A stretch of DNA of 64,000 nucleotides, from assembly GCA_015501585.1 (NCBI GenBank), contig JADNRY010000144.1, positions 1 through 64,000 on the forward strand, in the 5' to 3' direction. Shown here one piece after another: positions 11,640 through 23,561 of the stretch (position 1 is its first letter; every line of letters starts with the position of its first letter). Under the pieces are notes generated by a model. It worked only from the letters and a program-made list of their open reading frames with translations, made no database searches and had not been told where the DNA came from. Both the position numbers and the translations under genes were made by a program. This DNA is from Rhodocollybia butyracea (Eukaryota; Basidiomycota; Agaricomycetes; Agaricales; Omphalotaceae).

Positions 11640-13200
11640 TGCCTTCAACCGAATAAGAATAGCATGAGGGTCAGCTGGACAACTGGATATCGGAAATAGC
11701 CCAGGGGCCAGGACGCCAGTTCTGTATAAATAATTACGATCAGATGCTCCCGTAACACGTACGCCTAACAGGACTCGAGGAATTTTACAACCCATAACGC
11801 GTAATACTAACAGGGGGTCCGAGCATGGTCACTGGCAGAAACATAAGTAACAAATTTGGCAACGGGCCTTTGGTCCGCCCATTCATTTGCGCATATAGTG
11901 CTAAGCCAGCGTAAAACCTGGCAGGCTCCGAGCACGATGTTCATTAAAACCAACACACAATGCATCAACCCCTAGGAGTATATATGATCGTAATTATTCA
12001 ATAGTATCTACTATCAGATTGCAACTTGCGGTGCTTTTGGCTCCCGGATAAGTGCTTGGTACCATCCAGCTGGTTAAGGTGTAATTCGCGGGTAAATGTC
12101 AAAGCGCACTAGAAATATAATAGGTTGGTTTGAAGTTAATTACTACATCTACTCTGACATAAAGACTGTGTTGACATTGCGATGATCAAGTAAGAGTAAG
12201 TAAAGTGAACGGAGATTGACAAGGCTAAGTCTGTGCAAGTACGGTTTTGATAGTGATATAGGGTGCTCAGGTGGTGAGTCGTTCAGGGTAGATCTTGAAG
12301 GCCACCGGTGTGATACTATAGCAGGTAGAAAGAACCTCAGGCTGACCACAAATATTACTTGCCATTACCGGCGGTATTTACTACTTTGCTCCACCACACG
12401 ACTATAGATTGATTTACTGAGCGTCGGTGATAGTAGAAGTTGATTCCATCGCTTTTCAATCACCGTTTGATCATTGAAAAGGATTGGAATCAATGATTCA
12501 GCCCATCGTTCTGGAGATTCCCTTCTCTGCTCACACTGCTGTGCCGTCTGTCGACCTGAGTATCCGTCTCAGATTATGTGAACTTGAAAGATGAAGAAAT
12601 GAAATAATGTCCTTCACTGAGATGCTGTCTAACAGATGCTGAGTTTAGGCGCGGAACATAGCTGCGGCAACATCATCAAGAACCCATCCGAGCCTATCCA
12701 AGCCTCTGATTAAACGGAGACGTGGACAGGGCTATAAAACAACAAGAGCACTATCGATGCCGCCATTGTCAGCCGCATCTATGTTCTGCCCAACCTCTCG
12801 TCCTATGTGATTGTCCACTAGGGCCAATCCTCATTCCCTTCCTTCGTCTAACTCAAATGCTGAAGCTCATGATTGGCAGCTTCTTAACGTTGCTCGAAAC
12901 TCCGGTATCCTGGCGAGAGCTGAGACGTAACGGCTGTAACCCAAACGTGGTAAGAAACATTGTCCTGTAAGGCTGTATTCTATTGACACGTCTGTATCAG
13001 AGATCGAAAAGCGGAGGAAATGACACCATGTTGACGTTCGCATGTTAGCAACGTGTATACATGCACGCAACTGTTCAATACGTTATGGGAACCTAGGTAG
13101 CCTGCGAGCCGACCCAATATAGGAAAGATGAACAGCGAAGCATCAGGCATATCCCCTCCGCCTAGCTTCTTCGCTCAGACTTGCCTCCATAGATGGACTA
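11640..13200. other. Intergenic; duplicated flank to about 12660, then nothing recognised
   Basis: The first kilobase is the upstream flank duplicated with the membrane-protein gene. From 12660 to 13200 there are short open frames on both strands but no motif, signal peptide or intron pattern that supports a gene. Confidence 0.4.
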
Positions 13201-13239
13201 TACTCAATGAATCGCAACTCAGTTTTGGCAACATAAATC

Positions 13240-14874
13240 CCATCAGCTGTTGTCAAACTCTGCACCAATTGCGCTTGAGTGCGAATATCCTGGTGACAAA
13301 CGGATCTTGCGCAATGCAACGCGTACTGCTTTGTCTACAGCGCAATCAAAGCTCGAGCTGGTCGACAAAATAAAAGTACCTACCTCCTCCGGAAGTAAGT
13401 GATACTCGTCTACGGTAATCCTACGAGTGACCCCAGTTTGATACTGCCCCAGATAAAAAAGATATCTCGCCGCTGTAGTAATGCTTTGAACAAGGAGATG
13501 ACCACTCCATTGGTTACCAAACTTGGTTAGAGTAGGGCACAGATCGGCTTCATTCTTTGACACTGTAATGACCATCTGGTGTCTAGCATTAGGATGTGGA
13601 AATATTGCTTCAGGATGCTTCTGAATAAGCGATTTCACTTGTCCCGGGTCTCCGATGACCTATTAAGATAGGTATCTTAGTGACGTCCAAGTGATATTGC
13701 ATTCTTACTCTTTGACATAGTTCCGTTACAGCCTTTGCTGCTGCTGATTTGGGGAGTTTCGAACACACAGGGTTCAGAGACGCTAGAATGAGTGGCTGGT
13801 AGTCTTCATTGGACCCCTATGAGCATCGTCAGAGAGAGGACTCTAAATAGAGACCCAAAGCAACGTACGGATGAAGGTGTTACCACATTCGGAGTGACTT
13901 GTTCGGCAGGTGAGGCTATCTCAAGTGGGGCGTTTGAAGCAAATTCAGCGGGCCCAGCGGTATCAGGGTTCTGGCAAAGTAAACAGTTGTTCATGACACT
14001 GATCCCAGGTGGAAAAAGACCAGTACAGGGCTTACACGTGCCTCCTTGCTGTCCTCTGAATAAGAAACGCTGTTGGGATGAGTGGCGCCCGTAGTCGGTA
14101 GTTCGACAAACCGGGCAGGTTCTCCTTCTGCGTTAGGTACGATATCAGTTATAGCCGCGATGGATCTCCTATGAACTTGAATTTCTTCGGCTGAACTTTC
14201 GGTAGACTATCAAAACATAAGTCCGAGGAAACTTGAAGCGATACCGTTACTGCGCACTGGGGAAGGATGAGCGACTGCTTCGTAATCCTCTTCCTCGACA
14301 CTGGGACTATCAATCGAACTCTGAAGAATCATGACCAAACTTCAAGAACAGGTACTATCAACTCACGATAGAAAGATCAGATACATATACACTCGACGTC
14401 TCGTTCGAAACGTGTTCGGCGGGAGCATGTGTATCCGCATCAGACTCTGAGTCTGCCATCGTCTCGGATGGATGTACCAAACTCAAAGCCACCAATCTCA
14501 GGTCTGAATGTAGATTCGTCCTAGCAACATCCAGGTCAGCCATGAAACCTTCATTCTCAGTCTTAAGAGCCGCTAGTTCCTCTGCTATACCAGCTAATCG
14601 TAGGTGCCACTTGATCGAGGTTTCGTGAAGATCGTCAAACTGTTTTTCCATCGAACGAAGCACATTGATTGATATGACATGGATTTTCTGATATCGAAAG
14701 AGTTACACCAACGACACCGCAATAAACGAAAATTGACAGTACCTGAGATTCATCAAGCTCCTTACGAACCCTTACCAGTTCTTCACCCTGCCTACGCACG
14801 AGATCTGTGACAAAATCCACATTGACTGGCTGGTGAGGAGAGGACATTCGATAAGCTGAGGAAGTCGGTTCCAT
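13240..14874 (-). CDS. Hypothetical protein with N-terminal coiled coil
   Basis: I do not recognise the family. The first supported ATG is at 14874 (MEPTSSAYRMSSPHQ); the frame is open further up to about 14990 without an ATG, so an upstream exon may exist. The heptad-like stretch VRRQGEELVRVRKELDESQ ends at a donor at 14742, and after a 55-nt intron (14688-14742) exon 2 continues MEKQFDDLHE and EELAALKTENEG. Exon 3 (14320-14245) is acidic (SPSVEEEDYEAV). A Pro/Ser-rich middle follows, and then a globular-looking exon at about 13640-13390 with NARHQMVITVSKNEAD and GQYQTGVTRRITVDEYHL. The 3' end is uncertain, somewhere near 13240-13390. An N-terminal coiled coil with a disordered middle suggests a scaffold or regulator, but this is inference. 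Confidence 0.5.
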
Positions 14875-15327
14875 TGAAAGAGGAGAGACGGCAGGGGACC
14901 TTGAGCCAATATATAACCTTTCTCCCACAGGCCATGCTGCCACAGCCTGGTTGTCTTGTGGGTCCAAGCGCGAAACCTTACTTTGTTTGTGGAATTAGTG
15001 GAATTGGATGGTTTTGTTCGAACACTAGGCCACTTCTGAGTTCAGAATGTTGGAAGTCGGAAGAAGTTTTAGAAGACTAGGCGACATCAAGCCCTTTTCT
15101 ATATTCTATCATAGTACTTGCGTTTCCTAGCAGTTTCGTGTATAGGAAGGACCTGAGAGGTGGCGTAGGCCTTGCGCACATTTTGAACACGGTTTCGACG
15201 TTTTTCGATGACCTTCAGTGGGTGGATGCGGTTGGGATGCGGGATACCGGCCACCCGTGAGAACACTTGGCTTAAAAAGATTTTCCCACGATAACCATTT
15301 TCATCTCGTCCTTTGACTTGGCTCGAT

Positions 15328-15708
15328 TCACGATGGCCAAAGAAATTGCATGGCCGTCCAAAAGGTACACAACACGAAAGTCATACATGCCTTCCCCTCT
15401 TCATCTTCTTGAGTTTGCACGAACATACCCAGGTACCCCTGGCGCTGGCCAGTGGCTACTGCTGTCAAGAACAGAAGACACAGTCCCAGGCATCTCGCCA
15501 GGGAATAGACATTAGATCTAACTCCAAGTACTGAAACTTCCAAAACACTTGGAGTAACCGCCCGCAGCCCCCGCTGTCCTAGTACCAGAGGGTATTCGAC
15601 GAAACATCCTATCGTCCAAAATGTTTCGTCTACAAAGGAGAGTACGGCTGTAAGAGCAAACAACGAAAGTAAAGGGTGATGGCGAAGGAACGATATTAGA
15701 TACTTCAC
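15328..15708 (-). CDS. Possible small membrane protein
   Basis: This single frame of 126 codons starts MKYLISFLRHHPLLSLFALT and has three hydrophobic stretches, the last near CLGLCLLFLTAVATG. It has no family motif. A competing frame overlaps it (15518-15979, minus) and plus-strand frames overlap as well, so coding is uncertain. It lies just downstream of the methyltransferase on the same strand. Confidence 0.22.
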   Translation of the reverse strand: MKYLISFLRHHPLLSLFALTAVLSFVDETFWTIGCFVEYPLVLGQRGLRAVTPSVLEVSVLGVRSNVYSLARCLGLCLLFLTAVATGQRQGYLGMFVQTQEDEEGKACMTFVLCTFWTAMQFLWPS

Positions 15709-15920
15709 GGCAGTCTTCTTCTTGAAGTTTTCCTTCCTTACCCTCCATAGACTGCGGAGGAACCAGCACTACTAGCTGCCAGATTTCCATCTGCGTTCTC
15801 CTTGATAGGTACCATCCACCCTTTCTCACTATGACTTTCCGATGATATAAGTATACACAAAGTTTAACGGGAAAAAATCTATTACAACAGCAGCTTTTCT
15901 GCATGTAACGAATGCTACCT

Positions 15921-17284
15921 TCAGAGCTTCCTGGACCAAGTGAGGTGCATATCAATACGAAGGTCCCTCTCAGGATCATTAACTTCTCTTCTCCATCCTC
16001 GCAAGATTTCGGGGGTGATACCTCCAGCGGGACCTACTTTATCCATAATCCCAACATAGACCCCATCTATGGAGAATTTCAGAATATCCCCGAGCTCTTG
16101 GAGCGCTGGATCTGCAAACAAATCCAGTAGTCCAATCTTATTAGTGGTCGAGTTACCGTCACGAGTCATGGGATTAATGCTTGCCTTTGGTGCTCTTCGG
16201 GTTCATATAGCAAGGAACGACGATCTCGTTCACTTCACTAAATTCTCTCGAGGTCTCTAGCATCTTTTTCAGCCTTGCCCCAACACCGGGGTCAACATCT
16301 TGTTTGCGCATGTGTTGACGGTAGCCGCGATACAAAGCCTGCACACCGGGTCCTATGGGTTTGTGTGCATCCAAGAGAGTATGGTTGACATCTTCTAGAA
16401 GAAGCCAACCTCCTGGGCGGAGCAAAGATGCTAGACGACGGATGTAGCTGTCTGGCTTGGGTAGCTGTAATGAATACCTTATTGGGGCTGATTCTCACTG
16501 TTGATAGCAAGAACCCAACATACATGTATCATCACAAATCGCATATGCACAACGTCAAATGTTCCTGGATGAAATGGAAATGGGTCAAGGAAGTTCATTT
16601 GCTTGTACTTCACATTTGATGGGAGAGTAAGGCTAAGTGAAAGCATACGTTACGGTCAAATTGATACCACCACCAAGATACGAGAAGTTCCTTACGTTTC
16701 AGGCAATGGTGACATATCTGCCGCGACGACTTCAGCTTCGGGATATGTTGTCGCGGTCTCCACGGACCTGAAAGGTAGATATCAGGTTACGGTCCCAAAG
16801 TGTTGGGTGTATACTCATTTAGCGCTCAAATTTTACAGTACTTACCATGCTCCTGTTCCAGACCTGGTCACATTGACAAACAGTGGTTGTCATGGTGGAG
16901 ATCATAGATAAGATGTAAGTATTCGCACATACCCCAGTTCCAAAATTCGGGAAGGGTTATTGAGAGGTGCATGCGTCAGTTTTTTCAGATATCTTGCAAT
17001 TCCATGGTGCATATCGTCAAGTCGACGCCTGGATGTAGTGGCAAGTCAGCTTCACCCGAGTTCAATAGCGGCCATCGACCTTTCAACTCCACGAGAGGAT
17101 GTCTAATGCCAAAGAAAGATTCGTTACTACCCTCTCAGGGTCGACATCAATTAAAACTCACTGGTAATGGGTAAGGAGCGTGAGTGTTTTGTGGTGTCTC
17201 GACTGTAGCGCGAGTCCCTTGCACTTTCCGGAGCGCAAGTTGTGCTTGAGCACTAAGAAATCTTCGGCTGGCTGGCCAGGGCAT
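15921..17284 (-). CDS. SAM-dependent methyltransferase (class I), possibly decaying
   Basis: The ATG at 17284 opens MPWPASRRF. Spliced by eye, later exons read MAAIELG/RRLDDMHHGI, then motif I ILELGSGTGAW (split by an intron after ILELG), the acidic loop EAEVVAADMSPLPE, the post-II block FDVVHMRFVMIH, and LLRPGGWLLLEDVNHT. The C-terminus DMHLTWSRK is typical of LaeA-like fungal methyltransferases. Two features are odd. First, GRR is reached only if a 27-nt GTGAAG...CAG piece is removed. Second, after NPKSTKGK (near 16172) the frame hits TAA, while the conserved continuation INPMTRDGN is in the next frame, an apparent one-base frameshift. Length is near 330 residues if intact. Substrate unknown. 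It could be a young pseudogene or hold an assembly error. Confidence 0.7.
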
Positions 17285-18023
17285 GGTTAACGAGTGACTT
17301 TGAATTAGGGAAATGGTCGAAAGTATCTGGGCTCAGATTCTTACGTTAAATAGCTTATAGTTAGTACTGCACTCTTCACCCGCTTTTGTTTTGATTTTTC
17401 CGATGGGGGTCTGATTGAAATCTTGTATACTTACCTACCAGGAATAGAATATTCACAAGCACAACAACCCGTAAGTACATCGTTACAATCATCGCCCATC
17501 GGTAAATTTTGAAGAAGTACTCCACAAGGACTACAACAAAAGGCCCACATGTTTGATCCCCAAACATCTCATAATAAGCCTAATGAGTAGCCTGCGAACT
17601 GTGATGGTTTTTTTAGGATGTGAACTCGATAAAAGGGTCGAACAAAAAACTAGCTTTTACGCTTGCGGATGTTCCTTGGATGTTCCGCGTCTACATCATG
17701 ATGCTTCCTGATCTTTCCTGATATGCGCCATTCAAGTTGCCGCGGTACTGCCACTGCTTCCTGTAGGACTACTGACTACCAGCTGACTTCTGCTAACTAT
17801 ACTACTGAGGGTTCTGTCAGTTATCTCATCTCCTCAGCTTTATCTTCCACCACCGCTATGTATACACGGCCGCGGACTCCGATTCAATTTATTTGATTCG
17901 TAAGGCTATGCAACGTACGTGGCTACGACGCATTATCATGTGCACCAGTTGCCAATATTGGCCAATATATAGAAGTATCTAATCGTCTCTAATCTCTTCA
18001 ACATCGTTTCTGTCTTCTCCACC

Positions 18024-19096
18024 ATGTCTATCGATATTTCTCCTGGTCAATTCGTAACATCTGCCGATGGCACCAAGATCTGGGCCGCTGCCGCAGGAAA
18101 TCCTTCCAAGCCGGCTGTCGTGTTTATACATGGATTTGCCTGCACTGCTGATGCTTTCGAAAAGCAATATACCAACGCCACAATGCTGGAAAACTTATAC
18201 ATAGAAAGTTTTACTTTGATGCTCGCCACATGCTTGAGGTTAACACTGTTTGCAGATCCGTTATGATGTTCGCGGGTGCGGACGAAGTGAAGGTCCACTC
18301 AGAGGAGACGCATACTCGTCCGAACGCCAAGCGGAAGATTTCAAAGCAGTCATAGATGCGTATAAAGTTACGAAGCCGTTCGCAGCTACCTGGTGTGTAT
18401 CACTTACGCTGGTGCTTGCTTTCTGTTGACAAATATCACTCAGGTCGCTGGGAGGTAGGTGCTCGATACATGGCTATCCACCAGGTTTTATCTTACAGCT
18501 CTCTTGCCACAGGAATCGTTCCCCCGGATGTCATAGGAAAATACGGAGCCGACTCGCTGGCTGGCCATATAATGATGGGATCCTTTCCTCATCGCAATAT
18601 GCACTCTGAAGTTGTTCACCCTGTGATCCTCAGCATTATTCCAGGACTCATGACCGAAGACATTGCATTATTCGCCAACACTCTCCCCGACTTTGTTCTT
18701 TCCTGTGTGGCCCCTAGCTACAAGCTTCCGTATGATGTGTATACGAAATGGTTGGGCGGTGCCGCTCCAAGGGTACGAGGGACATAACTAATTTTAGATT
18801 ATTCGGGGACTTATTATGTGGATTTGCAGGCACCAATTGTTCGCCAGTCCATGCTTGGGCGGGGTCAAGACGACACAGCCGTTATGGCTGCCGCTACAAG
18901 TTCCCTTCCTTACATGGCGATCCAAGGGGAGGTCGATCAGCACCTCATTCCTCCAAAACTCGAGAAATGGATGAAAGAACACCTAGCTATCTCCGAGTTC
19001 CACCTCCTCAAAGACGTCGGCCATGCTCCGTTTTTCGAAGCACCAGATGTTACAAACAAATTGATCCTTGAATTTGTGAAGAAGTACTCTGCTTGA
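18024..19096 (+). CDS. Alpha/beta hydrolase
   Basis: This is a soluble hydrolase of unknown substrate, about 280 residues. Exon 1 (18024-18200) gives the beta3 strand and oxyanion site PAVVFIHGFACTADAFEK. Exon 2 starts at 18256 with IRYDVRGCGRSEGPLRGD. Exon 3 is only 11 nt (18444-18454). Joined to its neighbours it builds the nucleophile elbow TWSLGG, so the catalytic serine is encoded by this microexon. Exon 4 (18513-18772) begins IVPPDVIGKYGADSLAGH. Exon 5 (18830-19096) carries the acid residue in IQGEVDQH and the histidine in DVGHAPFF. The first intron (18201-18255) must start with AT, not GT, to keep the frame; no in-frame GT donor is present. The gene is therefore either spliced non-canonically or was hit by a donor mutation. 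The stop is at 19096. Confidence 0.8.
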
Positions 19097-19513
19097 TATG
19101 AAATTCGAGAGCATATAATAATAATAAAATCATATCTACGACGTCGAACCGTGATTTCAATCTATGCAGGTCTAAGTTTAGTAGCTACCTCCATCAGCAT
19201 TAGTATCAGGGTACAATTGATGGAGATCCACTTCAGCACAATCCCAGAGTAGATAAAGAATAAGCAGTTGATGGACAACAAGTTACAACACGTCGCTAAA
19301 CGGCAGTCTCTGTGAAATATTGCATAGCAATTGTTTTGATAATAGATATCGATAAATCTGAGACCGGATGAAGTGAATGGCGGCAAACAATTTTTGACCG
19401 TATACATATATCCGCACTTAGGATGTACATAAATCGCCTCTCCGCAGTCTGGTATCTACCATTCCCTCCTTGTAGAATATCAATACACACTCTGGAAGTT
19501 CGGTTTCTCAACG

Positions 19514-20784
19514 ATGGTGGCTACTATTACAGCGCAAGATGTTCAAAGTGAGTTACTGGTCCGTCACGCGCGATGACAGTTCTCTTGATGAGCTCAAATA
19601 TAGATATCGATATTGCTGGCCTGACAATAGCGATCGCTGTAACTTTTGCCCGCCTTGGAATTCGAATTCGGACTAGAAAGCTTGGATGGGATGACTTCTG
19701 GGCAGCATTCAGCATCATTGGCGCTGCATTACTGATGACTGGAGTCATCGTTATCCTCAACCCAAAGCGTAGGCATGATGCTGAATTTCTCTTCGTGAAA
19801 AACTCATTCTCTGTCTACAGCTTCCATGACTCAACTTACACGGACATCGGGATACTACATGTAAGTCTCTCATAATCCCCCTTCGTATAACTCACTGGAG
19901 ATTGCGCCAGAACTTCGGAAGGATTCTACATGATTGTCTGGACCGCCCGTCTCTCTATCTTATTTACAATCATCCGCATATCCCCCAATGATATGCGAAG
20001 AATACTCTACTGGGTGGCCGCAGCATTTGGTGTGATGTGGACCTTTCTTGCGATGCAAGAAATAGTAATTTGCGAGAGAGAACCTGGATGGAAGCAAGCG
20101 GTACCAACGCAATGCCACCTAGGAAAATCCGTCGCGATCTCTCAGTTAATAAGTGAGTAGACCATAGGACTTCTCATAAATCTGGCTCACGGCTGTTCAG
20201 CCGATATCATAGCTGACCTTTGTCTACTCATTGCGCCTTTACGACTTTTCTGGAACTCGATGATGCCAGCTTCTCACCGGCTGCGTTTGAACATAGTTTT
20301 CTCTACGTGCTTTTTGACGACGGTGGTCAGTCGACCTTGGTAGTTATTTTGGCCAATTTGTCTTGACGTTATAACAGGTATCCCTTGTCCATGCGTACTG
20401 GATTTTTGCCAATCTCGGATTGAATGAAATCTTTACTGGTATTTTCGAGGTGGGTCTGACAAGTTCTCATCCGATTTCTTTCGAACCACGTTTGTACAGG
20501 TGACCATAAGCATGATAGTTGCCAGCCTGAACGTCATTGTCGGACTCTTGTATCGACTTTCCGTAAAAGGGAGCTCTATGCCGTCGGAACGAACCACTGG
20601 CGGCGGTACTCAAGGAATTGAGCTTAACAGTCGCGCTGGAGTTACTGGCCCTATAGCAGTGGATATAACGACCACCATCTATACCGATATTGAAGCGGGG
20701 AAAGTCCCCAAAGTGCACTACGACGACGGCCCATATGAAGGTGGGGATAAAACTCCAGAAGTCGCTCAGTTCAGAGGATATTAG
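19514..20784 (+). CDS. Rhodopsin-like seven-TM membrane protein (fungal rhodopsin domain family)
   Basis: The ATG at 19514 (MVATITAQDVQ) is followed by a short intron, then DIDIAGLTIAIAVTFARLGI and the hallmark LGWDDFWAAFSI. This basic stretch followed by WDD marks the fungal rhodopsin-domain/PTH11-like proteins. Later exons give IVWTARLSILFTIIRISP, ILYWVAAAFGVMWTFLAMQE, DIIADLCLLIAPLRLFW, VSLVHAYWIFANLGLNEIF and VTISMIVASLNVIVGLLYRL, so seven membrane segments can be counted. The tail from about 20560 is hydrophilic. The protein is expected in the plasma membrane. Members are often called GPCR-like, but no ligand or G-protein coupling can be claimed here, and no retinal-binding lysine was identified. 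It starts 418 bp after the hydrolase on the same strand. No lesion seen. Confidence 0.75.
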
Positions 20785-23561
20785 GTAGTTCCACTATTAT
20801 TTGTATGCGTCGATCGGTGTTAACGGACAGTATTCCTAGTAGTCCACGCGGTGTAAAGACCTAACGCGCCCCATCGTCTGAGCAAGTTAACCACAGTCTT
20901 AGCTGGTCAGTGTCACTCCAATGCCCTCTGTACTCTCCTCTTCTCCATAGTCATAACGAGGCTGCAACCCTCCGATGCCAAAGGCAATTTACGAAACATT
21001 ACACTACACTTTGTACTATTTGACTAGATTTAGTTATATTTCCCGTTGTTTCAAGCGGATTCTCACCTTGTTTGCTACCCACGATGGCCAACGACGGTAA
21101 CTGAAGACCGGAAGTTGATGTCCCTCAACCTACAACAGATTTAAGAGATACGCTAATTATGGAAACTTTCTCACCACTCTAATAGTCTCCGAGAGCCGAC
21201 GGGAGTTTATATCTCCAAATGCATTATCTCTTCTCCCGTCCTCGTCAAGTGCTCTCTACACCGAATCCACGTGAGAGTGCTCAAGGATCACTTGTTGCTC
21301 AGCGCAGAAATCTCGGTCTGGGGGTTGCACTTGCGTTGTACCATGCTCTCAAAACCTAGATCCAAAACCATCTATGATCTAAGTAACCCTTTCGACACAA
21401 ATGAATCATCGGAGTATGGAGTCTATTGTACCATTGCGCGTGTCAACGACAACCCAACTGTCGTACTATCACACTCAAGTTTGAACATGGCTAGCTCACC
21501 ACAGTCAGTCTCGTATACCGGACTTCTCGAGAGTGAAGAAAATCGTTCACTCATGGGAACACCACAATGAGCCAGAAGAGTCCTTTCAGGATATCGTGAG
21601 CTTAGATGCCAGTAATTGTACGCCGCTACCATGAGAGGTTTCAATAAGAGACAAGCCTCCATGCCAACTAGAAAAGTGAGCTTGAACCTGTTTAACATGA
21701 ATCGATACATATGTTTAACATGTTAAACTTGACCATTTGACCACGCGTACTCACCTAACATTGCATTCGCCTTCAGCAAAATAAAATGTCAAGCTGGCTT
21801 TGACCAGTGATCCGTGGCCGACGATATCTGATACTCCACACGTCCACAAGGACAACACCCCAGGGGTTGCGAAGAAAAATCCATACGATAAATCTATAGA
21901 CAAACCTGCTATTCCCGGGTTCCTGCTATGTTTCGCCAAGGTCAAAAGTACCGGTGCGACATACATAGTGCGACGCGTTGGGAAAGGATATAGCAGATAT
22001 AGCTGCCGGGTATGCAGCTGCATCCAGATGGGGTAATCTGGGGTCAATTTTCATTGTCGCGGAAAGAACGAAACATCAAGTATAGAGCTTTCACGTTGTC
22101 TTCCCGCTCCTGCTAAGGGTGAGTAGGAGGATAGAGCAACAATAAGTAGAGGGCATGGAGACGGAAGTGACAGGATGGGTAATTACGACAAGTACGGAAG
22201 CTGAGACCAGCCTGGATAGGTCTGGATACGGAACGTTTACATTTGTAAAGCATTTGGACCATTGCCTTGGGATTCGAAGGACGCGATCACCGGCTGTTCG
22301 AAGGCGGTCGCCAGATGGAAGCTACGACTCGCGATACGCGAGGCTTGCGCGATTCGGAGTGCGCGGAGTCAGCTTGGATAACTGAAGATAATATTAACAT
22401 ACCCAGGTATTTCTGTTCAACTCAAGACTATCAACTTACCACGAAAGAGCTCCCGGTTCAGTGTTTCGGCTAACAAGTAACCTCGGAATTGTTTTCATTA
22501 GTTCCGTACTAAGACAGTACGCTTTGCGCGAAACAAACGAGAATTGTTTATGTCCAACATTCAGAACGTCGATCTCGTACTGGGGCTAGGTCAACAAGGT
22601 ACAATGTTACAATGCCGCAACTTAATGAATACTTAGTATGTCAAGCGGAAAGCGCAGAACTCTTGCAGATTCCTTGAACGCCTGTCTTTACGTGAGGAAA
22701 ATAATACAGCTTTGAAACTTTTCCTCTTAGACTTCTCAGCCAGTCAATCTTGACAAGTAACGAGAACGACTCAGCCTACTCTCAGCCTGAGTGTCCAAAA
22801 AAACCCACGTTTTGTAAAGCTGTAAGTATATCCCTGCCAAGATCTTCAGGCTTGCGATTATAAGTGCAATGATAGGCAATGATGCACACCATGCGCGCTG
22901 TCTCAAGTTTAATCATAGATAAGCTGCACTGGAAATGACAACTTGCTAGGTTTCATATAGCTTCGATATCATGCTTAGTAGTAGAAGCAGTTGAGTAGAA
23001 GCTAACCAGAAGGAATAAGTAAGATCCACGGCTGTCGGGATTTTCAGGGAGTTTCAGGGATGATAAACCCAGCTTTGGCCGGTTTGACCTTCCACAATAG
23101 GAAGGCAGGAACCCAACTTTTTTCTGAAAATCCTTAAGTATTATAGGCGACGAAGAATAGAATTAGAATAACGATTTTCTGGTCAGCTCTCTAATGTTAG
23201 GGTTATACCTTTTTCTCCTAGTACGCTCGGTATAGTTGGATTCAACAAGCTCGAATTTTATACTTATAGAAATACTTAGGCATACGACAGATATCTAATC
23301 TAAAGCTTCACCTTGCAGTAATACTCTCTTTTTGTACATGACCCGCCATTCGGGATGTAGCATACATACACAAGTACATCATTATCATATACCGACTCGT
23401 AAAGCATCAGTGGTATAGTCCGGTGTGATCCACCTCGTTCGTTCTCCATCGTTCTCACAAGTTCGATGCGCAAACTAACCATAACGCAAGCAATACGCAA
23501 CACGCAACACAAGCAAACACACAACACACAACTCATATCTCTTATCTCATATCTCATATAC
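20785..23561. other. 2.8-kb gap without a supported gene
   Basis: Open frames of up to about 100 codons occur on both strands (21271-21570 plus, 21423-21710 minus, 21751-22047 minus), but they overlap one another and show no motif or consistent splice pattern. A short palindrome TTTAACATGTTAAA lies near 21714. Copies of ATCTCATAT and ACTCATATC near 23534-23568 form a small AT-rich simple repeat just downstream of the transporter stop. Confidence 0.45.

Noticed and set aside
15921..21000. Secondary-metabolite gene cluster (methyltransferase, hydrolase, membrane protein side by side)
   Set aside because: No backbone enzyme (polyketide synthase, NRPS, terpene cyclase) or P450 is present, so adjacency alone does not support a cluster.
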